Shown here piece after piece: positions 1 through 9,249 of a stretch of DNA of 64,000 nucleotides. Position numbers and translations under genes: made by a program. Source of the stretch: an uncultured Flavobacteriaceae bacterium. Its GTDB lineage: Bacteria > Bacteroidota > Bacteroidia > Flavobacteriales > Flavobacteriaceae. Where the stretch lies: positions 334,912-398,911 of the forward strand of contig CANMXP010000003.1 in NCBI GenBank assembly GCA_947501845.1. The letters run 5' to 3'. The notes below the pieces were generated by a model. The model was not told the DNA's origin. It did no database searches and was given only the letters and a program-made list of their open reading frames with translations. How positions within the stretch are numbered: the first letter of the stretch is position 1; every line of letters begins with the position of its first letter.

Positions 1-326
1 AAATCTATTCTAAATATCTCTGCCAATCGGTTATCAAGAATTATAACACTATTAAAGTCTTTGTAAAATAGGTTAGTTTTTAAAGGGTTAAAAGCATTGG
101 CAGTTGTTATATTGCCAAGTTGTAAATTATTATACGTAATAATGGTTTGATTGGGATCTTTTTTATTAAAAACATTGTTGTTTATAAAGTAAATGATGCC
201 AAAATGATCAACAGCAGTCAACCGATCCGTTTTAAAATCTGTCTTTTTTATAATTGAAGTTTCAATAGCCTTTTGTGCACATATTGAATAAGATAGAAGT
301 AAAAAGAGATAGGTTATATATTTCAT
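1..326 (-). CDS. Secreted protein, N-terminal part (runs off window start)
   Basis: Reading the minus strand from an ATG at 324-326 gives an open frame of 108 codons to the window edge. It starts with a signal peptide (MKYITYLFLLLSYSICAQ) and continues with a hydrophilic sequence rich in Asn, Thr and aromatic residues (for example ITTANAFNPLKTNLFYKDF). The pattern resembles secreted beta-propeller-like proteins of flavobacteria, but the visible part is too short to name a family. It is transcribed away from the GLPGLI gene. Confidence 0.6.
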   Translation of the reverse strand, partial: MKYITYLFLLLSYSICAQKAIETSIIKKTDFKTDRLTAVDHFGIIYFINNNVFNKKDPNQTIITYNNLQLGNITTANAFNPLKTNLFYKDFNSVIILDNRLAEIFRID

Positions 327-615
327 ACCGACTTGAAAAATACAAAAACCTTACCACTTTTCGGCAAATTAATTTGTAACCAAATCTAAAGATGCATTAC
401 GCCTTTATTGAAATATGAATCGGTTGTCGAAAAAGGAATACAAAAAAGAGAATAATACAGATCAAATGGACGTCGTGATAATGGTGAAAGAATACAAATT
501 AGAATTGGTGTACGGTTTTAAGAGTTATTTAACATTTTAGGCATTAAACCAAAAGAGTAAGTTTTAGTCAAATTAAAACATTGTTTTAACAAGCTAACCT
601 AAATATTCTATTTCA
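327..615. other. Intergenic region, no clear gene
   Basis: This is the gap between the leftward secreted-protein gene and the GLPGLI gene. A 41-codon ATG frame at 415-540 exists, but it has no signal peptide or motif. A second frame over the same stretch ends in GERIQIRIGVRF, which resembles the last strand of an outer-membrane barrel, so a gene remnant is possible. No strong promoter or hairpin was recognised. Confidence 0.3.
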
Positions 616-1476
616 ATGAAACCAAATTCCATAAGATTTACAGCTATTTTTTTGCTTTTTATTCCCTTCATATCATTTGCTCAAAAAGATTTTCAAGGAA
701 AAGCATACTATCAAGCCAAGACAACTTTAGATATGAGTAGGTTTGAAGGAAGACAAATGAGTGAAGAGCAGAAAAGGCGTATTACAGAACGCATGAAAAG
801 CATGTTTGAAAAAACATATATTCTAACATTTAACCAAATAGAATCTATTTATAAAGAAGAGGAAAAGCTTGAAGCTCCAGGAACTGGGGGTGGACGTTGG
901 AGAAGCATGATGAGTAGTTTTACGGCTGGCGATCAATATAAAAATGTTAAAGAGAAAACATTCTTGCAGGATCAAGAGTTTTTTGGGAAACAATTTTTAA
1001 TCAAAGACTCATTACCACAATTAAAATGGGTTATGGGTAGTGAAACCAAGCAAATAGGAGCATATACCTGCTTTAAAGCCACTGCTTTAAAAACCAAGAC
1101 CGATTTTGATTTCAATAGATTTAGAAGACCACCAGAAAGAAAAGAAAATAAAGAAAAAAAAGCTACCAATACAGAAGAAGAAAAGCCTGATCAAGTTGAA
1201 GTTGTGGTATGGTATACGCCTCAAATACCAGTAAATCAAGGGCCAGGAGAGTATTGGGGGCTTCCAGGTTTAATTTTAGAAGTAAATGAAGGAAGAACAA
1301 CCATTTTATGTTCTAAAATTGTTATGAACCCAGAAGAGAAAAGTCCTATTAAAGCACCATCAAAAGGAAAGGAAGTATCAAAAGAAACATACTATACCAT
1401 TGTGAAAAAGAAAACCGAAGAAATGCGAGAGAATTTTAGAAGAGGTGGTGGCAGACCAGGAGGTAGAAGAAGGTAA
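616..1476 (+). CDS. GLPGLI family secreted protein
   Basis: This 286-residue exported protein starts with a signal peptide (about residues 1-22, ending FISFAQ). Near residue 215 it carries the family signature YWGLPGLILEV, which names the Bacteroidota GLPGLI family. Biochemical function is unknown; members usually sit beside a TonB-receptor-like barrel gene, as here, and are thought to act with it in the periplasm or at the outer membrane. The C-terminus is basic and rich in Gly and Arg (RRGGGRPGGRRR). The next gene follows within 71 bases, so both are probably cotranscribed. Family assignment is secure, role is not. Confidence 0.9.
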   Translation: MKPNSIRFTAIFLLFIPFISFAQKDFQGKAYYQAKTTLDMSRFEGRQMSEEQKRRITERMKSMFEKTYILTFNQIESIYKEEEKLEAPGTGGGRWRSMMSSFTAGDQYKNVKEKTFLQDQEFFGKQFLIKDSLPQLKWVMGSETKQIGAYTCFKATALKTKTDFDFNRFRRPPERKENKEKKATNTEEEKPDQVEVVVWYTPQIPVNQGPGEYWGLPGLILEVNEGRTTILCSKIVMNPEEKSPIKAPSKGKEVSKETYYTIVKKKTEEMRENFRRGGGRPGGRRR

Positions 1477-1547
1477 TTTACTTGAACAAAAAATCAATTA
1501 AAAAATCTTTAATGAAACAATCATGGCCAAAAAATAATTATTATCAC

Positions 1548-4259
1548 ATGAAATTTAAAATAACCATGTTGCTTTTGCTGCTAACCAGTTCGCTTGTTGC
1601 TCAAATCAAGTTAGAAGGTGTTGTGAAAGATAGTATAGGAACTCCTTTAGAATTAGCAAATGTCGTAGCGGTAAATCAAGAAACAAAAGCTTTGGATTCT
1701 TATGGAATTACAAACGACAAAGGGCGGTATAAACTTAATTTAAAAAAGAATACAACATATAAAATTCAGGTGAGTTATGTAGGAACTAAAACCAGTGAGG
1801 AATTTTTACAGACCAAAGAGGCTACCATCGTTAAAAATTTTGTGTTAGAGTATGATAATGCTTTAGATGAGGTAGAACTAGTTTACGAAATGCCAGTAAC
1901 AATAAAAGGGGATACTATTATTTATAATGCAGATTCTTTTAATCGAGGTACAGAAAGGAAGTTGGAAGACGTACTCGAAAACTTGCCAGGTGTAGAAATT
2001 AATGATGATGGAGAGGTGGAAGTTGAGGGTAAAGTGGTTTCGAAGGTTATGGTTGAAGGCAAAGACTTTTTTGATGGCGATTCTAAATTGGCAACAAAAA
2101 ATATTCCTTCCAATGCCGTAGATAAGGTAGAAGTGCTTAAGAATTATGCTGAGGTTGGTCAGTTAAGTGGAGTAACTAATAACCAGGATAATATTGCCTT
2201 GAACATTAAATTAAAAGAAGGGAAAAAGAATTTTTGGTTTGGTAACATAACTGCTGGAGGTGGTGCCTCAAATAAAAACGAACTGTATTTATTTCAACCA
2301 AAACTGTTTTATTATAGTCCAGAGTATAGTGTCAATGTTATTGCCGATTTAAACAACTTAGGAGAAATAGCCTTTACCAGACGCGATTATTTCAATTTTA
2401 CTGGCGGGTTTAGAAACCCGAGTCGACAAAGTGGTACCAATATTAATTTAGGAAGTAATAACCTTGGGTTTTTAACAGTACAGAATAACAGAGCAAAAGA
2501 TATAAATACTAAATTTGGAGCGGCAAACTTTAGTTGGTCTCCTAGTAAAGCTTTAGATTTAAGTGGTTTTGCTATTTTCTCCAACAGTAAAACAGAATTA
2601 CAAGAAAGTAGAAATGTACAATATACAAATCCAGATTTAGGTATTCCAGATGAAAATACAGAAAGTAATACCATTCAGCGCAGTGATTTGGGCATGCTAA
2701 AACTGTCTGCCAAGTATAAACCTAATGCCAATAACCAATTAGACTACGATATTTTGGGTCGCGTATCAAAAGAGTCACAAGACCAAGGTTTTTTCTCATC
2801 GGTTATTGGAAATATTGACCAGTTAGAAAAATCGAGTCCTTATAGTATTAATCAGAATTTAAATTATTACTACACACTGGATGATGCTAATATTTTTGCA
2901 TTAGAAGTTCAGCATTTGCTACAGGATGAAGATCCTTTTTATAATGCTATTTTAGATGATAAAGCTAATTATGATGATACAGCAAATAATTTAGGGTTAG
3001 ATGGTGCCCAGATTGATTATAATATAGCGCAAGATAAGCGCGTAAAATCGAACCAGATAGATGCTAAACTGGATTATTGGAATATCTTAAACAATAAAAG
3101 TGATATTAATTTTACATTGGGAACTATATTGAGCAGTCAGCAATTCGACTCTAATATTTTTCAATTCTTAAATGATGGTTCTCAATTTGATTCAAAGCCA
3201 ATAATTAACAATGGCATAGATGCAAATGCTATTACATATAATTTTAGCGACATATACTTAGGGGTACATTATAGATTGAAGTCTGGTATTTTTACATTCA
3301 CACCAGGTTTCTCAGCACATGCGTATAGCGCAAAAAATAAGCAGTTTGGTGTTGAGGCAACGGATAATTTTTTCAGGTTGTTGCCAGATTTTAATATGAG
3401 GATACAATTAAAAAAGAGTGAACAAATTATTTTAAACTATAAAATGCAAACCCAATTTACAGATGTATCAAAATTTGCAAGAGGCCTCGTGCTTAATAAT
3501 TATAATGCTTTGTTTTCTGGTAATCCAGATTTAGAAAGTGCTTTATCGCATAATTTAAACCTGTCTTATTTTAGTTTTAATATGTTTAATTATACAAATG
3601 TATTTGCTAATATTAATTATAATAAAAGCATTGATAATATAAGAAACACATCTGTTTTTGAACAAGGGAGTGTGATACGGGTTAGTTCTCCGTTTAATTC
3701 TCCTTTTGCAGATGAAAGCTTGAGTGTAAATGGAAGATTTGAACGTACTTTTGGAAAGCTAAAAGCAAATATGAGAGGTAATTTCAACTATTCGAAATTT
3801 AACCAATTTGTGCAAAATGTACAGTCTGTAAATGAAAGTTTTTCTCAAACATACCGTATAGGGTTGCGGACTAATTTTAGAACTGCGCCTAACATTGATC
3901 TTAGATATCGTTATAGGATTCAAGATAATAATCAAGGGGCTAATACCACTAAATTCTTTACTAAAACGCCTTCGGTCGAGGTGGATGCACTGATATTAAA
4001 ATCGTTTACATTTAGAACAGATTATTCATATAACAACTTTAGTGATGCTTCTGGCACAATAAATAGTTATGAGTTTTTAAATGCGTCTTTGTCTTATAGA
4101 AAAAATAAAGATGCTAAGCTGGAATATGAAATAAAGGCAACGAACTTGTTTGATACGAAGTCGCAAAACAATAGCAGTACAACCAATATATCTGTAAGTG
4201 CTACAGAATATTACATTCAACCATTGTTTTTATCGTTTAGGTTGTGTTATGAGTTGTAA
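1548..4259 (+). CDS. TonB-dependent-receptor-like outer membrane beta-barrel protein
   Basis: The protein has 903 residues from the chosen start. An upstream TTG at 1482 would extend the frame, but ATG 1548 gives a normal signal peptide (MKFKITMLLLLLTSSLVAQ). Next comes a carboxypeptidase-D-like regulatory domain (about residues 22-100, GVVKDSIGTPLELANV). A plug-like region follows (about 135-230), including LEDVLENLPGVEINDDGEVEVEGK split by short insertions. The remainder is a long beta-barrel rich in Asn and aromatic residues. This is the typical partner of GLPGLI proteins; no TonB box was recognised and the substrate is unknown. It may be a barrel protein outside the classical nutrient receptors. 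Confidence 0.85.
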   Translation: MKFKITMLLLLLTSSLVAQIKLEGVVKDSIGTPLELANVVAVNQETKALDSYGITNDKGRYKLNLKKNTTYKIQVSYVGTKTSEEFLQTKEATIVKNFVLEYDNALDEVELVYEMPVTIKGDTIIYNADSFNRGTERKLEDVLENLPGVEINDDGEVEVEGKVVSKVMVEGKDFFDGDSKLATKNIPSNAVDKVEVLKNYAEVGQLSGVTNNQDNIALNIKLKEGKKNFWFGNITAGGGASNKNELYLFQPKLFYYSPEYSVNVIADLNNLGEIAFTRRDYFNFTGGFRNPSRQSGTNINLGSNNLGFLTVQNNRAKDINTKFGAANFSWSPSKALDLSGFAIFSNSKTELQESRNVQYTNPDLGIPDENTESNTIQRSDLGMLKLSAKYKPNANNQLDYDILGRVSKESQDQGFFSSVIGNIDQLEKSSPYSINQNLNYYYTLDDANIFALEVQHLLQDEDPFYNAILDDKANYDDTANNLGLDGAQIDYNIAQDKRVKSNQIDAKLDYWNILNNKSDINFTLGTILSSQQFDSNIFQFLNDGSQFDSKPIINNGIDANAITYNFSDIYLGVHYRLKSGIFTFTPGFSAHAYSAKNKQFGVEATDNFFRLLPDFNMRIQLKKSEQIILNYKMQTQFTDVSKFARGLVLNNYNALFSGNPDLESALSHNLNLSYFSFNMFNYTNVFANINYNKSIDNIRNTSVFEQGSVIRVSSPFNSPFADESLSVNGRFERTFGKLKANMRGNFNYSKFNQFVQNVQSVNESFSQTYRIGLRTNFRTAPNIDLRYRYRIQDNNQGANTTKFFTKTPSVEVDALILKSFTFRTDYSYNNFSDASGTINSYEFLNASLSYRKNKDAKLEYEIKATNLFDTKSQNNSSTTNISVSATEYYIQPLFLSFRLCYEL

Positions 4260-4277
4260 AAAAATATGGCATTTTTA

Positions 4278-4308
4278 TTTGTAGAATTCAAGAACAGTAA
4301 TATATTTG
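4278..4308 (+). promoter_or_regulatory. Bacteroidota-type promoter of tRNA-Tyr
   Basis: TTTG at 4278-4281 and TATATTTG at 4301-4308 are separated by 19 bases. This matches the Bacteroidota consensus TTTG-N19-TAnnTTTG exactly and lies 11 bases before the tRNA. Confidence 0.75.
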
Positions 4309-4319
4309 CGCTCAGTTTT

Positions 4320-4401
<82 letters not shown>

Positions 4402-4410
4402 CTTAACTCG

Positions 4411-4441
4411 AAAAGTTTGCATTTTTATGCAAACTTTTTTT
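4411..4441 (+). terminator. Rho-independent terminator of tRNA-Tyr
   Basis: A perfect 12-bp stem (AAAAGTTTGCAT with ATGCAAACTTTT, 4411-4422 and 4427-4438) with a TTTT loop runs into a T-tract ten bases after the tRNA. Confidence 0.85.
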
Positions 4442-4654
4442 GTTTTTATAAATGGGAAGAAGGATATTCAACTCTATTCTTAATATAAGGCTCTGTTTTT
4501 ATTTTATGGGTTTTCTATTTTCAAAATACAGCTTGTGGGAAAAACATAATTGACCCAATACTCTTATTTTTATTTAATAATCTCGATAATTCAGATTAAA
4601 ATATTAAATTCACCATCCATTTTTTAATACTTAACATATTAATCCCAAATCAAT

Positions 4655-7507
4655 ATGCTTTTAAAGACCTACTTAGAATATACCGATGAAAAGTCCTCTA
4701 AATTTTGGACGATTGAAGTTGATGGAAACAATTATACAGTTACTTACGGAAAACTAAATACCAAGGGGCAACAAATAACAAAAAATGCTGATTCAAACGA
4801 AAAAGCTCTCAAAGATGCCAAAAAGTTAATCAATTCAAAAGTAAAGAAAGGTTATGTTGTCGTATCTTCAGAGGAACAAGCTGAAGAAGAAAAAGGGTGG
4901 TTTGAAAATTTAGAAACCACGGTTTATAGCATTTATAAAAATGAAATTCTACGTTATAAAGAAAAAGACTATCGCTCGATTCGCCTTACCAGAAGAGGAG
5001 ATTATGATCGATATGCTTTGGGATTAGAAACTAAAGAGAATGGTGATTATTGGGAAGGTATAGGAGCAGCTTACGATTACGAATATGAGCCGTTTGAATC
5101 TTTTTGCTGGGAAGCATTTGGCGAAAAAGGCATAAAAAACAATTGGCCTTCAGAAGACCATTATTTTGATTTAGATGCTTTTTTAACCTCGATCATTCTA
5201 GGGAAGGTGTATTTAAAACTTCAAAAAACACCAGAATTAGAAGGTTATTTAAAAAATATCAACACGGTTAATATAGACTTCGACGATATGCATAAGCTGC
5301 CATTTGCTGAATATTTTCCAGATGAAGTTACGCGTACAGCCTTTGTGAAAAAAGTTGCTGCACAAGAAGAAAATCAACAATTAATATTCGATTTATGGGC
5401 GGATAAAGTAGATGGCGTTGGAATCGATTTTTTAACACAATTACAAATTCCATTGCCCCAAAAAAAAGCAGACTCAACACTTGAGCAGTTTAAATCTGTT
5501 TTAGAGACTTCCAATGATTTATGGGAAGAAGACAAAACCAAAAAGGCAGTTAAATTATTAGAACCTGCCCTGTACGCTTTTGTCGCAAAAAATAATGCCA
5601 GTCAAAAAAGCTTAATAGATGAGGCTAGTGGTGCCCTAGCGAGTTATTTTAAAGAACTTAAACAAATTCCTGAAGCTGTAAAAGCTTATCAAATAGGAAT
5701 AGCTCACCTTTCTAATGGTTACACGGCCCTGAATTTATTATCGCTTCTTAAAAAATCTGCTTTTGATAATGAACTGATGTTTTCTACAGCAGAAACCTTG
5801 GTGAAAAAGGGGCAATTTAATAACAAGGAATACAGGTTTTATGCTTATTATTATTTTGGATATGCCTGTGTCGTTACAGAAAGAGAAGAGGAAGCAAAAA
5901 AAACTTTCCAAACGGTTAAAGCTTCTGTTGATTCGCTAAAAGATTTAAATAAGCTAGAGGAGATTATAAAAGACCTATCGGCACTTGTAGAGTCTAAGGC
6001 CCAGGGGATTGAAATAGCAAAGAACATCCTTCCTCTTTTTAAAGGTGATATACAAGAAACAGACGAAAAACAGGCAGGTAAACTTATAGAATGGTGGGTT
6101 TCTGTACCTTCTAATGTAAAGCGTACAGCTATGAAATATGCTAAAGTGAAAGGTGATGCCGACCAATTAGCACCTTCTGCTTTATTACGGGTTGCGCGTA
6201 TGGATTTTCTTCCTTTAATGGAACATGAGTTAGAGGATATCTCTTTTTTAGCAGGCTTTACTCATTTAGAAACGCTTTATATTAATAGAAATCAGATAGT
6301 CGATATAAGTGTCCTCTCCAGGTGTTTCTCTCTTAAAGAATTACACCTTTCTAATAACCCAATTACTTCAATTGCTTCTTTGAAAAACCTTTACAGACTT
6401 GAAAAATTAGAAGCAGGTAGGTGTGAAATAGACAATATTTCTATGTTGAGTAATTTGAAAAGACTAGAGGTATTAGAGTTAAATGATAATAAAATTTCTG
6501 ATATTGAGTCACTTAATGGTTTACATACACTTAAGGAATTAAAGCTATCCGATAACACTATTTCTGATGTTTCTGTAATTGGCACATGTACGGGCCTAAG
6601 AGAATTAGACTTGGAAGACAACCCGATAGAGAAAGGTATGGAAGACATTATAAAGCTACCTGTTTTACAGGAAATTAAACTGGACTACAACCTAAATGAA
6701 GCGTATTTATCAGATTTTCCTTATTTGATGAGAGATTGGGGGCATTGGGAAGAATATGCTTCGGATGAAGAAAAGAAGGAATTAAAGAATTGGTTAAAGG
6801 ATGTTAAAGCACATCCAAAATTCAAGGACATATGGTGGGAAGGAGAAGAACCCGATGTTGAAGAATTGGCCGAGTTCGTTTATACAGAAGATCATATTAG
6901 TCTTAAAAACAAAAAAATTGGTGATTTATCTCTATTACATATTTTTAAAAGGTGTCATTATTTAAATGTTGAAAAGACTAAAATTTCAAGTTTGGAAGGC
7001 ATTGAAAACCTATCTTTGTTAGAGTATCTTATAGTAAGTAATAACGATATTTACAATACTTCTATAGTTGAAAATTTCGGGTATCTAAAAACTTTAAGAG
7101 CTTCGAATTGTAAACTAAATAATATGTATGAATTAGAAAATTGCCGTAATCTAAAAAACCTACATATCAGTGATAATAACTTAAAAAATTTATTTCCTTT
7201 AGATAAATTAGAGAACCTTGTTAATTTTAGTGCTTCTAAAAATAAATTAAGAGATATCAAGCCTTTAGCGAATCATAAAAAATTGTCGCAAGTCACTATT
7301 GAAAATAATGAAGAGGCATTAGATCTTTCCCCGCTGGTATCATGTAGAGAACTTAGTATTATTAAATGTTCTAGTCCAAGAGGTGTAACAGGTTTAGCTG
7401 CACTTGCTAAGCTTCCTTTACTAAGAGAAGTAAATACTAATGGGACGGCCAGTAAAGTTCAAATAGATATGTTAAGAGCAAAGAATCCATATTTATTAAT
7501 TAGTTAA
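4655..7507 (+). CDS. WGR-domain and leucine-rich-repeat protein
   Basis: This is a 950-residue protein without a signal peptide. Residues 1-70 form a WGR-like domain (FWTIEVDGNNYTVTYGKLN, then the Gly-Gln turn and a Lys-rich helix). A middle region (about 280-450) has helical TPR-like character (YKELKQ, AVKAYQIGIAHLS). Two blocks of internalin-like 22-residue leucine-rich repeats follow at about 527-680 and 748-930 (for example LKELHLSNNPITSIASLKNL), split by an acidic Trp-rich insert. WGR domains are known from PARPs and MolR-like proteins; LRRs mediate protein contact. It stands alone between tRNA-Tyr and a convergent terminator. Function cannot be assigned. Confidence 0.85.
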   Translation: MLLKTYLEYTDEKSSKFWTIEVDGNNYTVTYGKLNTKGQQITKNADSNEKALKDAKKLINSKVKKGYVVVSSEEQAEEEKGWFENLETTVYSIYKNEILRYKEKDYRSIRLTRRGDYDRYALGLETKENGDYWEGIGAAYDYEYEPFESFCWEAFGEKGIKNNWPSEDHYFDLDAFLTSIILGKVYLKLQKTPELEGYLKNINTVNIDFDDMHKLPFAEYFPDEVTRTAFVKKVAAQEENQQLIFDLWADKVDGVGIDFLTQLQIPLPQKKADSTLEQFKSVLETSNDLWEEDKTKKAVKLLEPALYAFVAKNNASQKSLIDEASGALASYFKELKQIPEAVKAYQIGIAHLSNGYTALNLLSLLKKSAFDNELMFSTAETLVKKGQFNNKEYRFYAYYYFGYACVVTEREEEAKKTFQTVKASVDSLKDLNKLEEIIKDLSALVESKAQGIEIAKNILPLFKGDIQETDEKQAGKLIEWWVSVPSNVKRTAMKYAKVKGDADQLAPSALLRVARMDFLPLMEHELEDISFLAGFTHLETLYINRNQIVDISVLSRCFSLKELHLSNNPITSIASLKNLYRLEKLEAGRCEIDNISMLSNLKRLEVLELNDNKISDIESLNGLHTLKELKLSDNTISDVSVIGTCTGLRELDLEDNPIEKGMEDIIKLPVLQEIKLDYNLNEAYLSDFPYLMRDWGHWEEYASDEEKKELKNWLKDVKAHPKFKDIWWEGEEPDVEELAEFVYTEDHISLKNKKIGDLSLLHIFKRCHYLNVEKTKISSLEGIENLSLLEYLIVSNNDIYNTSIVENFGYLKTLRASNCKLNNMYELENCRNLKNLHISDNNLKNLFPLDKLENLVNFSASKNKLRDIKPLANHKKLSQVTIENNEEALDLSPLVSCRELSIIKCSSPRGVTGLAALAKLPLLREVNTNGTASKVQIDMLRAKNPYLLIS

Positions 7508-7526
7508 GTAGGAATTCTATAAACAT

Positions 7527-7603
7527 AAAAGAGGCTGTCTAAAAAAACATAGTAAATTACTTTGCACGTAACTCTTGTTATGTTTTTTTAGACAGCCTCT
7601 TTT
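7527..7603. terminator. Bidirectional terminator between LRR gene and metK; repeat-like
   Basis: A near-perfect inverted repeat of 25 bases has its arms at 7527-7551 and 7579-7603, each containing GGCTGTCTAAAAAAACATA or its complement, around a 27-base loop. It lies between convergent genes and has T-tracts on both strands. The core CTGTCTAAAAAA recurs in a hairpin at 52441-52510. Confidence 0.75.
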
Positions 7604-7625
7604 AAAATCTTATGAAAAGCCAGGA

Positions 7626-8879
7626 TTACAATCCAAATACTTCTTTTACCTTATCAACATAATCCAATTTTTCCCAAGTGAATAATTCTACATCTAAAGT
7701 TGTAGCTTCTCCATTAGGTTGTGTGAATGTTTTGGTAACCGTTTCGTTATTACGTCCCATATGTCCATAAGCAGCAGTTTCGCTATACATAGGAGAACGT
7801 AGTTTTAGACGTTCTTCAATGGCAAATGGACGCATGTCAAAAATCTCAGAAACTTTTTCAGCAATTTCACCATCCGTCATATTAAAAGAACAGGTGCCAT
7901 AAGTATCAATAAAAATACCCATAGGCTCTACCACACCAATAGCGTAACTTACTTGCACTAAAACTTCGTCGGCAACACCTGCTGCAACCAAGTTTTTTGC
8001 AATGTGACGTGTTGCATAAGCAGCACTTCTGTCTACCTTACTAGGATCCTTTCCAGAAAAAGCACCACCACCATGAGCGCCTTTACCACCGTAAGTATCC
8101 ACAATAATTTTTCTTCCAGTTAACCCAGTATCTCCATGAGGTCCTCCTATAACAAATTTTCCTGTTGGGTTTATGTGATATTTAATGTCGTCATTAAACA
8201 AAACCTGAATTTGCTCAGGGAGTTTGGCAACAACACGTGGGATTAAAATGTCGACAATATCTTTTCTGATTTTTGCAAGCATAGTGTCATCATCTCCAAA
8301 ATCATCATGCTGCGTAGATACTACAATAGCATCAATACGTTGCGGAATATTATCATCACTATACTCAATGGTTACCTGACTTTTAGAATCAGGACGTAAA
8401 TAAGTAATGTCTTTATTTTCTCTTCTTAATTCAGCAAGTTCTATCAAGATTCTATGTGATAGATCTAAAGCCAAAGGCATAAAGTTTTCAGTTTCATTAG
8501 TGGCATAGCCAAACATCATACCTTGGTCACCTGCACCTTGTTGTTCTTTGCTCGCTCTATCTACACCTCTGTTAATATCGTCCGATTGTTCATGAATGGC
8601 AGAAACCACACCGCAAGAATTACCATCAAACATATATTCACCTTTAGTATAACCAATTTTGTTTATGGTTTCTCTGGCAATTTTTTGTACGTCTAAATAT
8701 GTTTTAGATTTTACTTCGCCAGCAAGAACAACTTGCCCTGTAGTGACTAAGGTCTCGCAAGCTACTTTTGAGTCTGTATCAAAAGCTAAAAAATTATCAA
8801 TTAAAGCATCGCTAATTTGATCTGCTACTTTGTCTGGATGTCCTTCGGAAACACTTTCCGAAGTAAATAAATAAGCCAT
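7626..8879 (-). CDS. metK: S-adenosylmethionine synthetase
   Basis: MetK makes S-adenosylmethionine from methionine and ATP in the cytoplasm (EC 2.5.1.6). The 417-residue protein shows the family hallmarks in order: [20 protein letters not shown] at the N-terminus with the ATP-binding His, [12 protein letters not shown] near residue 117, [20 protein letters not shown] near 243, and [19 protein letters not shown] near 270 with the Lys and Arg of the triphosphate site. Length is close to the usual 380-420. The gene is monocistronic, ends at a convergent terminator, and is preceded by a SAM-II-type riboswitch, so feedback control by its product is likely. Confidence 0.97.
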   Translation of the reverse strand: MAYLFTSESVSEGHPDKVADQISDALIDNFLAFDTDSKVACETLVTTGQVVLAGEVKSKTYLDVQKIARETINKIGYTKGEYMFDGNSCGVVSAIHEQSDDINRGVDRASKEQQGAGDQGMMFGYATNETENFMPLALDLSHRILIELAELRRENKDITYLRPDSKSQVTIEYSDDNIPQRIDAIVVSTQHDDFGDDDTMLAKIRKDIVDILIPRVVAKLPEQIQVLFNDDIKYHINPTGKFVIGGPHGDTGLTGRKIIVDTYGGKGAHGGGAFSGKDPSKVDRSAAYATRHIAKNLVAAGVADEVLVQVSYAIGVVEPMGIFIDTYGTCSFNMTDGEIAEKVSEIFDMRPFAIEERLKLRSPMYSETAAYGHMGRNNETVTKTFTQPNGEATTLDVELFTWEKLDYVDKVKEVFGL

Positions 8880-8929
8880 AAATTGTATTTTATATTTAGG
8901 ATTTGACGATAGCGTCGAAGGAAGTTTAC

Positions 8930-9073
8930 ACTGCCTTTAGCATTTTTTAATTCTGAATTTGTTTCAGAATCTTTCGACTCTAAACCTTTTCAAAAAGATG
9001 CTGAAACACACTTCACATAGCTCAGTGTAAGATCTCAGCATAAAGAGGTTGCAATCAGTCAAATCTTTCCTCT
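8930..9073 (-). promoter_or_regulatory. SAM-II-type riboswitch upstream of metK, with enlarged L3
   Basis: On the minus strand, P1 arms AGAGG (9069-9073) and CCTCT (9044-9048) enclose GATTTGACTGATTGCAA, which matches the conserved SAM-II core (GATTT...ATTGCAA). The second pseudoknot strand ATGCTAAAGGCAGT lies at 8930-8943; its CAGT (8930-8933) complements ACTG in the P1 loop (9056-9059), and its GCTAAAGG matches the conserved GCTAAAAAGG. Between P1 and this strand lie about 100 bases instead of the roughly ten usual ones. They hold two hairpins: 8998-9041 (7-bp outer stem ATGCTGA) and 8950-8970 (8-bp stem ATTCTGAA). The position before metK fits its role. Confidence 0.75.
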
Positions 9074-9087
9074 GTTATTTGTGGTGG

Positions 9088-9095
9088 CAAAAGTA
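9088..9095 (-). promoter_or_regulatory. Probable -7 element of the metK promoter
   Basis: The minus strand reads TACTTTTG, a perfect TAnnTTTG. Transcription would start near 9082, some ten bases before the riboswitch P1 stem. No good TTTG was seen 19 bases upstream, so the -33 element is weak or absent. Confidence 0.5.
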
Positions 9096-9145
9096 AAAAA
9101 AATAAAAGGAAATGAGGATTTGTTTTTATTTTTAAAATAAATAAA

Positions 9146-9176
9146 TTGGTTATTAAGTTTTAATTGTGAATATTTG
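9146..9176 (+). promoter_or_regulatory. Probable ilv operon promoter
   Basis: TTGG (9146-9149) and AATATTTG (9169-9176) are spaced by 19 bases, each one base off the Bacteroidota consensus. The predicted transcript start (about 9183) is only a few bases before the leader peptide ATG at 9187. Confidence 0.45.
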
Positions 9177-9186
9177 CGGGAACAAA

Positions 9187-9249
9187 ATGAAAAAACAAAT
9201 ATTAAATATCGTTTCTATTATTGTCATTGTGATTATCTCACAACAATAG
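9187..9249 (+). CDS. Branched-chain amino acid leader peptide
   Basis: A 20-codon frame reads MKKQILN followed by IVSIIVIVIISQQ. Eleven of 20 residues are Ile, Val or Leu, the end products of the operon downstream, and nine of the ten residues 8-17 are Ile or Val. It is followed 26 bases later by a strong terminator and then by ilvDBNCA. This is the classic layout of ribosome-mediated attenuation. The peptide itself is expected to have no other function. Confidence 0.85.
   Translation: MKKQILNIVSIIVIVIISQQ

Noticed and set aside
415..540. 41-codon frame before the GLPGLI gene
   Set aside because: No signal, motif or promoter; an alternative frame looks like a barrel-protein remnant, so at most a degenerate piece.
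1482..1547. TTG-initiated extension of the outer membrane barrel gene
   Set aside because: It would place 22 basic residues before an otherwise normal signal peptide starting at ATG 1548.
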